From Candidatus Dormiibacterota bacterium (GTDB lineage: Bacteria; Vulcanimicrobiota; Vulcanimicrobiia; Vulcanimicrobiales; Vulcanimicrobiaceae): DNA of 64,000 nucleotides. The notes below the pieces were generated by a model. That model did no database searches and was not told the origin of the DNA. It worked only from the letters and a program-made list of their open reading frames with translations. A program made the position numbers and the translations under genes. Location: contig DATKRS010000019.1 of the NCBI GenBank assembly GCA_035532035.1, positions 1 through 64,000 of the forward strand, given 5' to 3'. Shown piece after piece: positions 42,200 through 52,514 of the stretch. Every line of letters starts with the position of its first letter. The stretch's first letter is position 1.

Positions 42200-43513
42200 C
42201 TATACGGAGAGCAACCGCCGCCCGATCGCAGCAACCTCGAGCCTCGCTTCCTGCGCGAGCGGGGAGGCCTCGCCGGTGTAGACGCGGCGTCCTTCTACGA
42301 AGCAGGCTTGCACCCAGGCGTCCTCCCCGCGATAGACCAGCGCGTTGACCGGCGGCGACCACGGGTCGATCAACGAAGCATCGAGCACGACGAAATCGGC
42401 CGCCTGACCCGCCGCCAGGTCCCCCGCCGTGACGCCGATGGCGCGAGCACCCTCTGAGGTGGCGAGCGCGAAGGCGGTGCCGGCTCCAAGCGCGCTTCCG
42501 TCCAGCGTGGTGGCTTTCTGCTCGTACGCCGCGGCACGCATCTCGTCGATCGCGGACGGCTTGACGTTTGCGTCGCTTCCAAGACCGACGCAGACGCCGC
42601 GTGACCGCAATCCTACGATGTCGCCGAGTCCATCGCCGAGGTAGAGATTCGTGGTCGGATTGCGCACCACGCGCACGCGACGTTCGGCGAGCAGTTCCTT
42701 CTCGCTTTCCGTTACGTGGATGGCGTGAACCACCACGCTGCGCTCGCTCAGCGCACCGAAGCGATCCAGAACCACGACCGGCTCTGCGCCGTAGCGCTCG
42801 CGCGAAAGGGCGACCTCCGATGAGGTCTCCGCGACGTGTATGTGGAGATCGCACCCTTCTTCGCGCGCGAACTCCGCAGCGCAACGAATCATCGCCTCCG
42901 ACGCACCGTGCAGAGAATGCGGCGCGACGCAGACCCGCGCGTGCGGAAAGGCGTCGCGAAGCTCGCGCGTGCGCTCCGCCGCTTCCTCGAGGGTCTCCCG
43001 AAACGCCGGCGGTGCCTGCGGCGCGTCCATCCACGTACGCGCCATGACCAGACGGATGCCGGTTCGTTGCGCCGCGCGAATCGCTGCCTCTGCGTGCCGA
43101 TTCCCCCGCCCGTTGAGATAGAAGAACTCCGCCACCGTCGTGATACCGGCGGCCAGCATCTCCGAAAAGGCTGCGACGAAAACCCAGTAGACGTCTTCCG
43201 GCTCGAGCTGCGGGATCACCCGATAGAGCGCGTCATCGCGCCAGCGCTGGAACGGTAGATCGTCGGCCCATCCGCGTAAGAGTATCTGGTACGCGTGGCT
43301 GTGCCCGTTGATGAAGCCGGGGACGACCAGCCGGTCGACCGGAAAGGCGCGCACGGATGCTCCGGGATGGCGCGCTCGCACCGAGGCGAAGTCGCCGGCA
43401 TCCGCAATCGCGCCCCCATCGACGACGAAACCGAAGTCTTCGCGCAGCGCACCGCCGGCGACGGCCCGCGCGCAGCGGATGATCTCACGCAATGCCCGCC
43501 ACCACCGCGCCAC
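42200..43513 (-). CDS. hutF: Formimidoylglutamate deiminase (HutF-like amidohydrolase)
   Basis: A metal-dependent amidohydrolase of up to 437 residues. Metal and active-site motifs are INGHSHAYQ (HxH), LHIHVAETSSEV, VVHAIHVTESE and GLGSDANVKPS. Segments EMLAAGITTVAEFFYLNG and TTNLYLGDG resemble HutF, which turns N-formimino-glutamate into N-formyl-glutamate and ammonia. The place directly after hutI supports this over a generic cytosine-deaminase-like enzyme. The start is uncertain: GTG 43513 overlaps hutI by 29 bases, and an in-frame TTG at 43492 is an alternative. HutG, needed for the next step, is not in the window. Confidence 0.72.
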   Translation of the reverse strand: MARWWRALREIIRCARAVAGGALREDFGFVVDGGAIADAGDFASVRARHPGASVRAFPVDRLVVPGFINGHSHAYQILLRGWADDLPFQRWRDDALYRVIPQLEPEDVYWVFVAAFSEMLAAGITTVAEFFYLNGRGNRHAEAAIRAAQRTGIRLVMARTWMDAPQAPPAFRETLEEAAERTRELRDAFPHARVCVAPHSLHGASEAMIRCAAEFAREEGCDLHIHVAETSSEVALSRERYGAEPVVVLDRFGALSERSVVVHAIHVTESEKELLAERRVRVVRNPTTNLYLGDGLGDIVGLRSRGVCVGLGSDANVKPSAIDEMRAAAYEQKATTLDGSALGAGTAFALATSEGARAIGVTAGDLAAGQAADFVVLDASLIDPWSPPVNALVYRGEDAWVQACFVEGRRVYTGEASPLAQEARLEVAAIGRRLLSV

Positions 43514-44717
43514 CTTTCACGACGAACTTCGCCAGATTCCCACCGAACTGCCAGCCGAACTCGCGCGGATCGTCGATACGCAACGCGACGAAATCCGCCG
43601 GGCCGCCTTCGTAAATGATGCCGGCCTCCCTTCGCAGCGAGTGCGCGGCGGCACGCGTCACGCCGTAGAGCGCCTCTGCCGCGCTCATGCCGAAGAGACT
43701 GCGGCCGTAATACGCAACGGTTTGGAGATTGAAACACGGCGACGTTCCCGGATTGAAGTCGCTCGCCAGTGCGACGCGCCCGCCGCGTTCCAGGATGGCA
43801 CGCACGGGCGCGTGCCGCTCGATACCCAAGAATGCAATCGTCGCGGGACACGCGACCAGCACGGTGTCGCTGCTGACGATCGCCGCGACCGCGGCATCGT
43901 CAATGTAGTTACAATGATCGACGGCGTCGACTCCCAACTTCACGGCCATCTGTACCGCTCCGCCATCGGCCATCTCGTCGCAATGAATCCGCAAGCGAAG
44001 GCCTCGCTCCCTTGCAACCTGGAGATACCGGCGCGCATCCGCGACCGAAAAGTAGCCCGGTTCGCAGAACGCGTCGGCGTATTCGGCCCCGTGCTCTTTG
44101 GCCCACGGAACGCAATCGCGAAGGAGATAGTCGACGTACGCACCCGCGGAATCAAACTCGGGTGGTACCGCGTGCGCTCCAAGAAAGGTCGAGACGAGCC
44201 ACGGCACGTCGTTGTCGTGGCGATGCTCTGCGATGAGATCGAGCAACGCGAACTCGCCGCCCTTCGTGAGTGCATACCCAGTCTTCGTCTCGAGCGTCGT
44301 CGTTCCGTGCGCCAGCATGGCATGCAAACGCGGTCGAAGGGCGCACGCGTAGAATGCTGCGGGGTCGGCGAGCGCCGCGCGCGTCTGCTCCACGGTATGG
44401 AGCATCCCTTGCCGCGCCTTCGCACCGCGCACGCGCGCCGCAAAATCCGGTTCGCGATCTCCGGCGAAGAGCGGGTGCGCGTGCGCGTCCACGAGTCCCG
44501 GCACGATCGTGCAATCGCAAGCGTCTATCTCGACGGCGTCGCGCGGGGCGCGCGCGACGACGTCGCGTTCGCGTCCGACCGCCGCAATCGCCCCACCCTC
44601 GACGAGCATCGCTGCATTGGCAATGAGCCCGAGGTCCTCGAAGCGGATGTCGCCCTGAGACGCGGTCGTATCACACGTGACGACGTCGCGTGCGCGGATG
44701 AGGAGCGCGCCGCTCAA
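43485..44717 (-). CDS. hutI: Imidazolonepropionase
   Basis: Third enzyme of histidine breakdown, a zinc/iron amidohydrolase of 410 residues opening the imidazolone ring. [74 protein letters not shown] and [16 protein letters not shown] cover all the family's signatures. It is coupled by a four-base overlap to hutU. The gene order H-U-I-F follows the pathway order. Confidence 0.95.
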   Translation of the reverse strand: MSGALLIRARDVVTCDTTASQGDIRFEDLGLIANAAMLVEGGAIAAVGRERDVVARAPRDAVEIDACDCTIVPGLVDAHAHPLFAGDREPDFAARVRGAKARQGMLHTVEQTRAALADPAAFYACALRPRLHAMLAHGTTTLETKTGYALTKGGEFALLDLIAEHRHDNDVPWLVSTFLGAHAVPPEFDSAGAYVDYLLRDCVPWAKEHGAEYADAFCEPGYFSVADARRYLQVARERGLRLRIHCDEMADGGAVQMAVKLGVDAVDHCNYIDDAAVAAIVSSDTVLVACPATIAFLGIERHAPVRAILERGGRVALASDFNPGTSPCFNLQTVAYYGRSLFGMSAAEALYGVTRAAAHSLRREAGIIYEGGPADFVALRIDDPREFGWQFGGNLAKFVVKGGAVVAGIA

Positions 44718-46375
44718 AGGCGCCAGTCGATCCCTTTTTCGTCCGCGGTCTCGGCGGCGAGTTCATAGCCGGCATCGGCGTGGCGAACCACGCCCAAGCC
44801 GGGATCGGTCGTGAGCACGCACTCGAGACGTTCGCGCGCGTCCTCGGAGCCGTCCGCAACTACGACCATCCCGGCGTGCAGGCTGTAGCCGATACCGACG
44901 CCGCCGCCGTGATGGAAGCTCACCCAGTGCGCTCCCGCGGCGGTGTTGAGCAGGGCATTGAGGATCGGCCAATCGGCGATCGCATCGCTTCCGTCCTTCA
45001 TGCCCTCGGTCTCGCGGAACGGCGAGGCGACGCTGCCGGTATCGAGGTGATCGCGTCCGATGACGATCGGCGCCGCAACCGCTCCGGACCGGACGAGCGC
45101 GTTGAACGCGACGCCGGCCTTCGCGCGGTCGCCGTACCCGAGCCAACAGATGCGCGCGGGCAAGCCCTGAAAAGCGATGCGCTCGCGTGCGAGTGCGATC
45201 CACCGCTGCAGTGCGGCGTCGTGAGGGAAGAGGCGCACGAGCTCTTCGTCGAGACGCGCGATGTCTGCCGGATCGCCCGAGAGTGCTGCGAAACGGAACG
45301 GTCCCGAACCGCGGCAGAAAAGTGGGCGAATGAAAGCGGGGACGAAGCCGGGGAATGCGAACGCGCGCGCATAGCCGCCCCGCTCGGCTTGCGCGCGGAT
45401 GTTGTTGCCGTAGTCGAAAACGACGGCACCCGCTTCTTTGAAATTCACCATCGCCTCGACGTGCCGCGTAACGCTTTCGAGGCCGCGCCGCTCGTACTCG
45501 GCAGGGGAGCGCTTACGAAGTGCGGCCGCCTCTTCCAACGTGAGGCCGGCGGGAACGTATCCGTCGAGCATATCGTGGGCCGAGGTCTGATCGGTAACCA
45601 CGTCGGGCCGAAAACCGAGCTCGTAGAGCGCGGGGAACTCCACTGCGGCATTGCCTTCGTATCCGACCGAAAGAGCGATGCCATCCCGCTTCGCGCGCTC
45701 GATCTCGCGCAACGCCTCCTCTCGCGTTGCAGCGACGCGATCGAGATAGCGCAGCTCGCAGCGGCGCCGCAAGCGCGCCGGATCCACATCGACCAGCAGC
45801 GCGACGCCTCCGTTCATCGTGATAGCAAGTGGCTGCGCGCCACCCATTCCACCGACGCCGGCACTCAGGCAGACCCGGCCGCGCAGCGTCCCGCTGAAAT
45901 GCTGACGCGCGAGCTCGGCGAACGTCTCGTACGTTCCCTGCACGATACCCTGCGTTCCGATGTAGATCCACGATCCGGCAGTCATCTGACCGAACATCGT
46001 CAAGCCCTGGCCCTCGAGCTCGCGAAACGTCGCGTAGTCGGCCCATTTCGGCACGAGATTCGCGTTTGCGATCAAGACGCGCGGCGCGCGTGCATGCGTC
46101 CGGAAGACGCCGACGGGTTTTCCGCTCTGCACGACGAGCGTCTCGTCGTTCGCTAGGCGCCGTAGCGTCCGCACGATAGCATCGAAGGCGTCCCAGGAGC
46201 GCGCCGCACGACCGTTGCCGCCGTATACGACGAGGTCTTGCGGCCGCTCCGCCACCTCGGGGTCGAGATTGTTCATGAGCATGCGAAGTGCCGCTTCCTG
46301 CGGCCAGGCCGGGCAGGATATTTGGCTGCCCCGCGGTGCCCGAATCGTGCGACTACCCGAGATGGTCGTGCTCAT
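44714..46375 (-). CDS. hutU: Urocanate hydratase
   Basis: NAD-dependent hydratase, second step of histidine breakdown, 553 residues from ATG 46375. [38 protein letters not shown], the NAD-binding [14 protein letters not shown], the active-site [10 protein letters not shown] (conserved Cys) and [15 protein letters not shown] are all present. A GTG at 46417 is also open and would add 14 residues; neither start has a strong ribosome site. About 60 bases separate it from the hutH stop. Confidence 0.95.
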   Translation of the reverse strand: MSTTISGSRTIRAPRGSQISCPAWPQEAALRMLMNNLDPEVAERPQDLVVYGGNGRAARSWDAFDAIVRTLRRLANDETLVVQSGKPVGVFRTHARAPRVLIANANLVPKWADYATFRELEGQGLTMFGQMTAGSWIYIGTQGIVQGTYETFAELARQHFSGTLRGRVCLSAGVGGMGGAQPLAITMNGGVALLVDVDPARLRRRCELRYLDRVAATREEALREIERAKRDGIALSVGYEGNAAVEFPALYELGFRPDVVTDQTSAHDMLDGYVPAGLTLEEAAALRKRSPAEYERRGLESVTRHVEAMVNFKEAGAVVFDYGNNIRAQAERGGYARAFAFPGFVPAFIRPLFCRGSGPFRFAALSGDPADIARLDEELVRLFPHDAALQRWIALARERIAFQGLPARICWLGYGDRAKAGVAFNALVRSGAVAAPIVIGRDHLDTGSVASPFRETEGMKDGSDAIADWPILNALLNTAAGAHWVSFHHGGGVGIGYSLHAGMVVVADGSEDARERLECVLTTDPGLGVVRHADAGYELAAETADEKGIDWRL

Positions 46376-46435
46376 GACATCCGAGGTTAGCGTGGGACCT
46401 GCCCTTCCCCTCGACACGTAGAGCCATAGCGGCCG

Positions 46436-47980
46436 CTAAAGCTGCGTTTCCCCGAGGGCACCCTGAGCGGCGCCGGTGAGCGCACCGCTTGCGATGAGCT
46501 CGCGAGCACGCTCGATGTCCGGCGCGGGCACGCGATCGTCGCCCCAGGCTGCGATTCGCTCTCGCGCGACATCATACGCGGCCTGCGTTCCAAGGCCCGA
46601 ACGCAACGGACGGCGGAAGTCCGTCGCGGCGAGCGCGCCGAGCAGTTCGCACGCGAGCGCGCCCTCCACGTTGTCGAGCACGCGCGGTAACGCGTTCGCG
46701 GAGGTCATCCCCATGCTGACGTGGTCCTCCTGTCCAGCCGACGTCGGAATCGAGTCGACGCTCGAGGGCCACGAAAGGCCCTTGTTCTCGTTGACGAGCG
46801 CGGCGGCCGTATACTGTACGATCATCAGCCCTGATTGGATACCCGAGCGGCCGGTTAGGAAGAGCGGCAGGCCTCGTTCCTCGCCGTTGAGCAGCAAGTA
46901 GAGCCGGCGCTCCGAGATCGATGCGAGCTCCGAGATCGCGAACTTCAGGAAATCGAGCGCGAGCGCTACAGGCTCGCCGTGAAAGTTGCCTCCCGAGAGA
47001 AACTCTTCGTCGTCGGGGAAGACCAACGGATTGTCGGTAACGGAGTTCGCCTCCGTCTCGACGATGCCGCGGGCGTATGCGACCGCGTCGCGCACCGCGC
47101 CGTGAACGACGGGGATGCAGCGAAACGAATACGGGTCCTGTACGCGCCCGCATTCGCGGTGCGATTCCACGATCCCAGAGTGCGCGAGCAAGGCGCGCAA
47201 GTTCTCAGCCACACGCATCTGCCCGGCGTGCGGCCGGAGCGCGTTGATGCGCCGGTCGAAGACGCGGTCAGTACCGAGGAAAGCCTCCAGCGACATCGCG
47301 CCGATGACGTCTGCTGCCGCAGCCAGGCGCTCCGCACGCAGAACGCCGAGCGCCGCGAGCGCGGTCATCACCTGCGTGCCGTTGACCAGCGCAAGGCCTT
47401 CTTTGACGCCCAGGCGGATCGGGTGCAGCCCGGCGCGCTCGAGCGCGACGGCACTCTGCATGCGCTCGCCGCCGTGAACTGCTTCGCCTTCGCCGATCAG
47501 CGTCAGCGTCATGTGCGCAAGGGGAGCGAGATCGCCGCTCGCGCCGACCGAGCCTTGCGACGGAACGTACGGCGTCACGCCGCAATTGAGCAGTCCGACC
47601 AGAAGGTCGAGGGTCTCCAGCCGCACGCCGGAATGGCCGGCTGCCAGCGCATTGACGCGCAGCGCGCCGGCAGCGCGCACGGCACGGACCTCGAGCGGCG
47701 GCCCGGTTCCAGCGGCGTGGCTGCGAACGAGATTGAGCTGCAAGCGTTCGGCGTCGGAAGCGTCGACCGGAACGTTTGCGAGCCGCCCGAAACCGGTGGT
47801 GACGCCATAAATCGCTTCCCCGTCGCTGAAGCGTCGCTCGACGAAGGCGCGCGCCTTCGCGACGCGCTCGCGAGCGGCCGCGCAGACCCGCACGGGCGCG
47901 CCGTCCGCGATCGCCTCGACGCACTCCAGCGTCAGGTGTTGGCCGTCGATTTCGACTTCCGGTGCAGTGACAGCACGCAT
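46436..47980 (-). CDS. hutH: Histidine ammonia-lyase
   Basis: Removes ammonia from histidine to give urocanate. The 514-residue protein has the A147-S148-G149 triad in SQGSVGASGDLAPLAHM, which cyclises into the MIO cofactor. Further signatures are YGVTTGFGRLANVPV, QDPYSFRCIPVVHGA-like RVQDPYSFRC, FHGEPVALALD and SAGQEDHVSMG. It follows the conserved anchored protein by four bases, so that gene is transcribed with the hut genes. Confidence 0.96.
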   Translation of the reverse strand: MRAVTAPEVEIDGQHLTLECVEAIADGAPVRVCAAARERVAKARAFVERRFSDGEAIYGVTTGFGRLANVPVDASDAERLQLNLVRSHAAGTGPPLEVRAVRAAGALRVNALAAGHSGVRLETLDLLVGLLNCGVTPYVPSQGSVGASGDLAPLAHMTLTLIGEGEAVHGGERMQSAVALERAGLHPIRLGVKEGLALVNGTQVMTALAALGVLRAERLAAAADVIGAMSLEAFLGTDRVFDRRINALRPHAGQMRVAENLRALLAHSGIVESHRECGRVQDPYSFRCIPVVHGAVRDAVAYARGIVETEANSVTDNPLVFPDDEEFLSGGNFHGEPVALALDFLKFAISELASISERRLYLLLNGEERGLPLFLTGRSGIQSGLMIVQYTAAALVNENKGLSWPSSVDSIPTSAGQEDHVSMGMTSANALPRVLDNVEGALACELLGALAATDFRRPLRSGLGTQAAYDVARERIAAWGDDRVPAPDIERARELIASGALTGAAQGALGETQL

Positions 47981-47984
47981 GAGG

Positions 47985-48479
47985 TCAGAGGTTCGACCAC
48001 GCTGCCGGCCTTGGCCTCGCGAAGGGAGGCCCGGCCTGAATCACGATCTCTTCGTGGTCGCGCAACGGTATCGCGCGTGAGTCGCCGTTCCATCGTACGC
48101 CGTTGACGGTTACCCGAAGCTCGCGGCCGCGTACGGCCGCGAGCGGGCCGGCGTGGCGCGCGTTCAGGTCCATGCCCCAGACGTCGAAAAACGCCCCCAG
48201 GGTGAAGGTGCGCCGCACCGGCGATTCGATGTGAATGATTCCGTCCGGCGCGTGCGTGTGCAGCCAGTACAGACAACCGCGGTCGACCGGGATGCCGATA
48301 CCCGCCGGGATCTCGACCGCACGTCCGCGCTCGAAAAGCTGCAGATGAACGTGCACGTGTTCGACCGCGCCTTCTGCGGTGTCACAGCTAATGCCGTCGA
48401 TCGGCAAGCTGCCGAAGAACGACTGCGCGACGACGATCAGCGCAGCGAAAAGTGGATAACCGGAAAGTACGCCGTGCAT
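47985..48479 (-). CDS. Conserved membrane-anchored His-rich protein ahead of hutH
   Basis: A 164-residue protein with one N-terminal hydrophobic segment (YPLFAALIVVAQSFFG) that would anchor it outside the cytoplasm. The soluble part has clustered His: VEHVHVHLQLFERG, YWLHTHAPDGIIHIESP and the motif TFTLGAFFDVWG. I recall this pattern from uncharacterised proteins of several phyla, but know no function. The regular His pairs suggest metal binding. ATG 48479 is preceded by AGGA about ten bases away. It is probably the first gene of the hut transcript. Confidence 0.65.
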   Translation of the reverse strand: MHGVLSGYPLFAALIVVAQSFFGSLPIDGISCDTAEGAVEHVHVHLQLFERGRAVEIPAGIGIPVDRGCLYWLHTHAPDGIIHIESPVRRTFTLGAFFDVWGMDLNARHAGPLAAVRGRELRVTVNGVRWNGDSRAIPLRDHEEIVIQAGPPFARPRPAAWSNL

Positions 48480-48560
48480 AAATAAAAAATCCTGTGGAGA
48501 GCTTGTGGGTAGGCGCATCGAGCTCTTGCATGGTTGTTTTCGACCTGTTAGGATGCATCT

Positions 48561-48578
48561 ACTTCGGTAAAACGAAGT
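48561..48578. promoter_or_regulatory. Interrupted palindrome upstream of the hut operon, candidate operator
   Basis: ACTTCG, six bases, CGAAGT is a perfect 6-bp inverted repeat, about 80 bases before the first gene of the hut group. It differs from the HutC (GntR) consensus known in proteobacteria. The neighbouring WYL regulator, or a regulator elsewhere, could use it. The evidence is symmetry and position only. Confidence 0.35.
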
Positions 48579-48684
48579 GCGACGAGCGTATCAGTCGCGG
48601 CCGAGAGGCCAAACCGCCGGAGCGGCGCTGTGGGGTCTTCCACCCGGGGGCCAAACGAGCGAGCACCGGTGAGCGAATACGTCG

Positions 48685-48715
48685 AGAGCCGTGGAGGCTT
48701 CGCCTCTGCGGCTCT
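48685..48715 (+). other. Long interrupted hairpin between WYL regulator and hut genes
   Basis: AGAGCCG and GAGGC pair with GCCTC and CGGCTCT across a TTC loop and a symmetric TG/TG internal loop, giving 12 base pairs in all. On the plus strand TGCTTTT follows, as in a weak intrinsic terminator, but no plus-strand gene feeds into it. On the minus strand it lies about 30 bases after the WYL stop and could end that transcript or be a leader structure for the hut genes. Confidence 0.4.
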
Positions 48716-48742
48716 TGCTTTTACCCTCTCTCGAGCTTTAGC

Positions 48743-49723
48743 CTATCGATACTTTTGAGCTATCGAGACGACGAGGGATGCGACGCGATCTCTGACGTTC
48801 GCGGGTCCCACGACCTCAGCTTGATCGCCCCAGCCGAGCACCCAGCGGACGAGTTCGTCTACGTCGTCGACGTGGAAGACGATCTCTGCAGATCCGTCGT
48901 CGCAGCGCCGCACGTCGCGTTCGGCGACGACACGCGCTGCGACCGCCGCCTTGGCGACGCGCGGCGCAAAGCGCACGCAGACCTGCGCCGGCGAGGTACC
49001 GTGCAGCACGCCGCTGATCGACGACGCCGCCCACGTTTCAATGTCGAAGTCCGCCGGTTTCACGAACGTCTGCCCGAGCGTCTCGACGACCGAAATGCTA
49101 TCGACGGCGAAACTGCGCCGGTCGTTGCGGCCGTGATCGAAGGCCACGCAGTAGACTCTGCCGGAGCTGACGACGAAGCCGTAGGGATCGACGGTGCGCG
49201 TGCTGCGTTTTTCCTCTTTGTCGACGTAGGTGAAGCGCACGCTACGCAGATGCCGTTGCGCATTGGAGAGCAGCGCGAAAGCACGTTCGCCTTGTTCGTC
49301 GAGGCGGATCTCCGAGAGCCGAAAGGCCACGGTAGGGTGCCCGTTCGCGTGCATGCTCCCGTTTCCGGTGGCTCCTGCAAGCTTCTTCGTTACCTCACCG
49401 ATCGACGCGCCGATCGTGCCCCCAATCGAATGCGCGACGGAGCGCAGCGCCACGAGCCCGAAGAGTTCGCCGCTCGAAAGATGCAGACGCTTGAGGCTAT
49501 AGCCTTCGGCGAACCGATACGTGTTCGTGGTCCGGTCGAAGTACCACGGGAACTCCGCAGCGGCCAGAATAGCCAGATACCGTCGCAGGCTCCGCGTGCT
49601 CGGCCGCCGGTCCCCCCCGTCGGAGACGCGGTCCTTGAGCGCCTCGAAGCTGTACCGCCCTTCGTCGATGGCGTTCAGCAAGCGAACAAGCAGGATGATC
49701 TTCGGTTCGGTCGTGCGCTCCAT
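48743..49723 (-). CDS. WYL-domain transcriptional regulator
   Basis: A 326-residue regulator. The N-terminal part (PKIILLVRLLNAIDEGRYSF and PSTRSLRRYLAILAAAEF) is a winged helix-turn-helix. The middle and C-terminal part is a WYL domain (RTVDPYGFVVSSGRVYCVAF), which in related proteins senses small ligands or nucleic acid. ATG 49723 has GGGGAGAG six bases upstream; the longer frame from 49783 does not. It lies just upstream of the hut group on the same strand, so control of histidine use is possible but unproven. Confidence 0.85.
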   Translation of the reverse strand: MERTTEPKIILLVRLLNAIDEGRYSFEALKDRVSDGGDRRPSTRSLRRYLAILAAAEFPWYFDRTTNTYRFAEGYSLKRLHLSSGELFGLVALRSVAHSIGGTIGASIGEVTKKLAGATGNGSMHANGHPTVAFRLSEIRLDEQGERAFALLSNAQRHLRSVRFTYVDKEEKRSTRTVDPYGFVVSSGRVYCVAFDHGRNDRRSFAVDSISVVETLGQTFVKPADFDIETWAASSISGVLHGTSPAQVCVRFAPRVAKAAVAARVVAERDVRRCDDGSAEIVFHVDDVDELVRWVLGWGDQAEVVGPANVRDRVASLVVSIAQKYR

Positions 49724-49971
49724 AGCTCTCCCCCCAACGTATGCCGCAAAAATACTGCCGCAGCTACGGGGACCCTGTGCCAAATGTCGCGCACACCCTC
49801 AAACTTTTATCAATTTGGCGGAAGCAGCCGTAGAGGCCGCCGACGCTGGCGCCTGGGGAGCGGGGAGGAGCCTACCACGAGCGCCGATCGGAGATCCGTC
49901 GGCGCGGGTCGACTGGCTACACCGATGCTGCGAGCACGAGAGACGCTCGGAGCGGCCTGGCTCAGGGAGCC
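49724..49971. other. 248-base intergenic region between clpC and the WYL gene
   Basis: No credible open frame is seen here. The stretch contains the hairpin at 49881-49905. Near the WYL start are two close copies of TGCGGCA on the minus strand (within 49740-49765), next to an A/T-rich patch that may belong to the WYL promoter. I cannot place -35 and -10 boxes with confidence. Confidence 0.5.
49881..49905 (-). other. Stable hairpin downstream of clpC
   Basis: GCGCCGA-T-CGG pairs with CCG-TCGGCGC around an AGAT loop, giving ten base pairs with one bulged T, about 70 bases after the clpC stop. No T-run follows on the minus strand. It may act as a T-less transcription terminator or an mRNA 3'-end protector for clpC. 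Confidence 0.4.
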
Positions 49972-52464
49972 TTAGGTTACGGCAGGCTCCGGGGCTTGCG
50001 GCGCCTCGATCGACGGGATCTTCGTGAACTTCAGCTTCTCCGGATCGCCGGAATCGACGTCGGCGAGAATGTGATCGCCGCTCTGGAACTTACCTTTGAG
50101 CATCTCTTCCGCGATCTCGTCCTCCACGTTGCGTTGAATTGCGCGCCGCAGGGGGCGCGCGCCGAACTGCGGGTCCCACCCTTTACGGGCGAGCAGCGCC
50201 TTCGCGGCCTCGGTAACCTTCAACTCCATCTCCTGCGCGCGCACCTCGCGCATCACTTTTTCGAGCTCGAGCCCGACGATCTCCTCGATCTGCTCGTGCG
50301 TGAGCTGGTGGAAGACGACCACTTCGTCCACGCGGTTGATGAACTCGGGCCGGAACGTCGTCTTGACCTCCTCGAGGATTTTGTTCTTCATACGCTCGTA
50401 CGCGCGCTGCTCGTCTTCACCACTTTGCTTCTGTAGCCGGAAGCCGATGTCGCTCGTCGTCTGCATGCCAGTCGCGCCGATGTTCGACGTCATGATGATG
50501 ACGCAGTTCTTGAAATCGACTTGGCGACCCTGAGAATCGGTGAGGCGGCCATCATCCAAAACCTGCAGGAGCAAGTTGAAGACGTCGGGATGCGCTTTCT
50601 CGATCTCGTCGAGTAAGACGACGGAGTACGGTCTGCGGCGCACGGCCTCCGTGAGCTGGCCCCCCTCCTCATAACCGACGTATCCAGGCGGCGCTCCGAC
50701 GAGACGGCTCACGGCATACTTCTCCATGTACTCCGACATGTCGATGCGTACCATCGACTCCTCGTCGTCAAAGAGAAACGCTGCGACGCTGCGAGCGACC
50801 TCGGTCTTGCCGACGCCGGTGGGGCCGAGGAAGATGAACGAGCCGATCGGGCGACTCGGATTCTTCAAGCCGGCCCGCGAGCGACGGATCGCGCGCGTGA
50901 CGACTTCGATTGCCTCATCTTGCCCAACGACGCGCGTATGGAGCTCTTCCTTCATGTTGAGAAGCTTCTCGGTCTCCGCTTGAGCGAGGCGCCTGACCGG
51001 AATCTTCGTCCACGACGCAACGATCTCGGCAATGTGATCGGCCGTAACTTTCAGGACGCGATCGCCGCCGGCACGCTTCTCCTTCCACTCTTGGTCGAAA
51101 CGAGCGCGCTCGAGCCGCAGCTTCTCTTCCCGCTCCCGAATCGCTGCCGCCCGGTCGAACTCTTGATTGTTGACGACCGTCTCTCTCTCGGCGACGACCG
51201 CACGCAGCTGTGCGTCGATCTCGCGAATCTCCGGAGGCGGGAGCGTTGCCTGTAGCCGCACGCGGGAACTGGCTTCGTCGATCAAGTCGACGGCCTTATC
51301 CGGAAGGAAGCGATCGGTGATGTAACGGTCGCCGAGACGCGCGGCGGCTGCGAGCGCCTCGTCGGTGATTTGAACCTTGTGATGGGCTTCATACCGGTCG
51401 CGCAGACCCTTGAGAATCTCGATCGTCTCCTCGACCGTCGGCTCGCCGACCATGACCGGCTGGAAACGCCGCTCGAGCGCAGCGTCCTTCTCGATGTGCT
51501 TGCGAAATTCGTTGAGCGTCGTCGCGCCTATGCACTGCAGCTCGCCGCGCGCAAGGGCCGGTTTGATGATGTTGCTCGCGTCGATCGCGCCTTCGGCCGC
51601 GCCCGCTCCGACGAGCGTGTGCAGCTCGTCGATGAAAAGGATGATCTCGCCCGCAGCGTTGCGGATCTCGTCCATGACGCGCTTCATGCGCTCTTCGAAC
51701 TCGCCCCGATACTTCGTCCCGGCGACGAGGCCGGCGAGGTCGAGCGTGATGACGCGGCGGTCCCGCAGCGGCTCCGGAATGTCGCCCTTGATGACGCGCT
51801 GCGCCAACCCTTCGGCGATCGCCGTCTTCCCGACCCCGGGCTCGCCGATCAATGCCGGATTGTTCTTCGTGCGGCGCGAGAGAATCTGAATGACGCGCTC
51901 GATCTCGAGGTTCCGGCCGATGACCGGATCGAGCTTTCCGTCGCGAGCCAGCTGCGTGAGGTCGCGGCCGTACGCATCGAGCGTCGGCGTCTTGCCCTTG
52001 CCCTTCGGAGCCGGCGGTTGCCCTTCGGCGCCGAGCAGCGACGTCGTCTGCACGCGCACCTTCGCAGGGTCGACGCCGAGATTCGTGAGCACGCGCGCGG
52101 CAACGCCCTCGCCTTCGCGGATCAATCCGAGCAACAAGTGCTCGGTTCCGATGTAATTGTGGTTCAGCTGACGGGCTTCTTCGAACGCAAGCTCGATGAC
52201 GCGCTTTGCGCGCGGCGTGAAGACCATCTCTTGCTGCACGGTCTGACCGCCGCGTCCGACGATCGCTTCGACCTCTTGCCGTACCTTCGCCAAGTTGACG
52301 CCGAGCGACTCGAGGACTTTTGCGGCAAGGCTCTCTCCCTCGGAGATGATGCCGAGCAGTATGTGCTCCGTGCCGATATAGTTATTGCCGAGACGCTGCG
52401 CCTCTTCTTGCGCGAGCACGATACTGCGTCGCGCACGCTCGGTGAAGGGTTCCCACATTGACAT
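49972..52464 (-). CDS. clpC: ATP-dependent Clp protease ATP-binding subunit ClpC
   Basis: An AAA+ unfoldase of 830 residues that feeds proteins to ClpP. Two N-terminal Clp repeats (about 1-70 and 78-145, [13 protein letters not shown] and [13 protein letters not shown]) come first. The first AAA+ domain has [18 protein letters not shown] middle domain with the UVR-like [17 protein letters not shown] marks ClpC and not ClpA or ClpB. The second AAA+ domain has [15 protein letters not shown]. In Bacillus clpC follows ctsR-mcsA-mcsB; none of these is here. A TGGTAGACT extended -10-like element lies just upstream of the ATG. Confidence 0.96.
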   Translation of the reverse strand: MSMWEPFTERARRSIVLAQEEAQRLGNNYIGTEHILLGIISEGESLAAKVLESLGVNLAKVRQEVEAIVGRGGQTVQQEMVFTPRAKRVIELAFEEARQLNHNYIGTEHLLLGLIREGEGVAARVLTNLGVDPAKVRVQTTSLLGAEGQPPAPKGKGKTPTLDAYGRDLTQLARDGKLDPVIGRNLEIERVIQILSRRTKNNPALIGEPGVGKTAIAEGLAQRVIKGDIPEPLRDRRVITLDLAGLVAGTKYRGEFEERMKRVMDEIRNAAGEIILFIDELHTLVGAGAAEGAIDASNIIKPALARGELQCIGATTLNEFRKHIEKDAALERRFQPVMVGEPTVEETIEILKGLRDRYEAHHKVQITDEALAAAARLGDRYITDRFLPDKAVDLIDEASSRVRLQATLPPPEIREIDAQLRAVVAERETVVNNQEFDRAAAIREREEKLRLERARFDQEWKEKRAGGDRVLKVTADHIAEIVASWTKIPVRRLAQAETEKLLNMKEELHTRVVGQDEAIEVVTRAIRRSRAGLKNPSRPIGSFIFLGPTGVGKTEVARSVAAFLFDDEESMVRIDMSEYMEKYAVSRLVGAPPGYVGYEEGGQLTEAVRRRPYSVVLLDEIEKAHPDVFNLLLQVLDDGRLTDSQGRQVDFKNCVIIMTSNIGATGMQTTSDIGFRLQKQSGEDEQRAYERMKNKILEEVKTTFRPEFINRVDEVVVFHQLTHEQIEEIVGLELEKVMREVRAQEMELKVTEAAKALLARKGWDPQFGARPLRRAIQRNVEDEIAEEMLKGKFQSGDHILADVDSGDPEKLKFTKIPSIEAPQAPEPAVT

Positions 52465-52514
52465 AGCTGTAGTCTACCAGACCCTGCGCGAGGGGGTGTG
52501 GGTTTCCGGCGCGC

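Larger units (their letters stand above)
48480..48742. other. 263-base intergenic region upstream of the hut operon
   Basis: The gap between the WYL regulator stop and the start of the hut operon carries no open frame that looks coding. It holds an 18-base interrupted palindrome (48561-48578), a long interrupted hairpin (48685-48715) and a GC-rich central part. The minus-strand transcript entering the hut operon must start or be shaped here. I could not fix a promoter with good spacing. Confidence 0.6.

Noticed and set aside
48450-48460. DnaA-box-like TTATCCACT on the minus strand
   Set aside because: It is a single imperfect copy inside a coding region, with no cluster, no AT-rich stretch and no origin genes nearby.
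48600-48700. Resemblance to a c-di-AMP (ydaO) or c-di-GMP riboswitch
   Set aside because: A few purine-rich patches look similar, but the conserved core segments are missing and no plus-strand gene follows.
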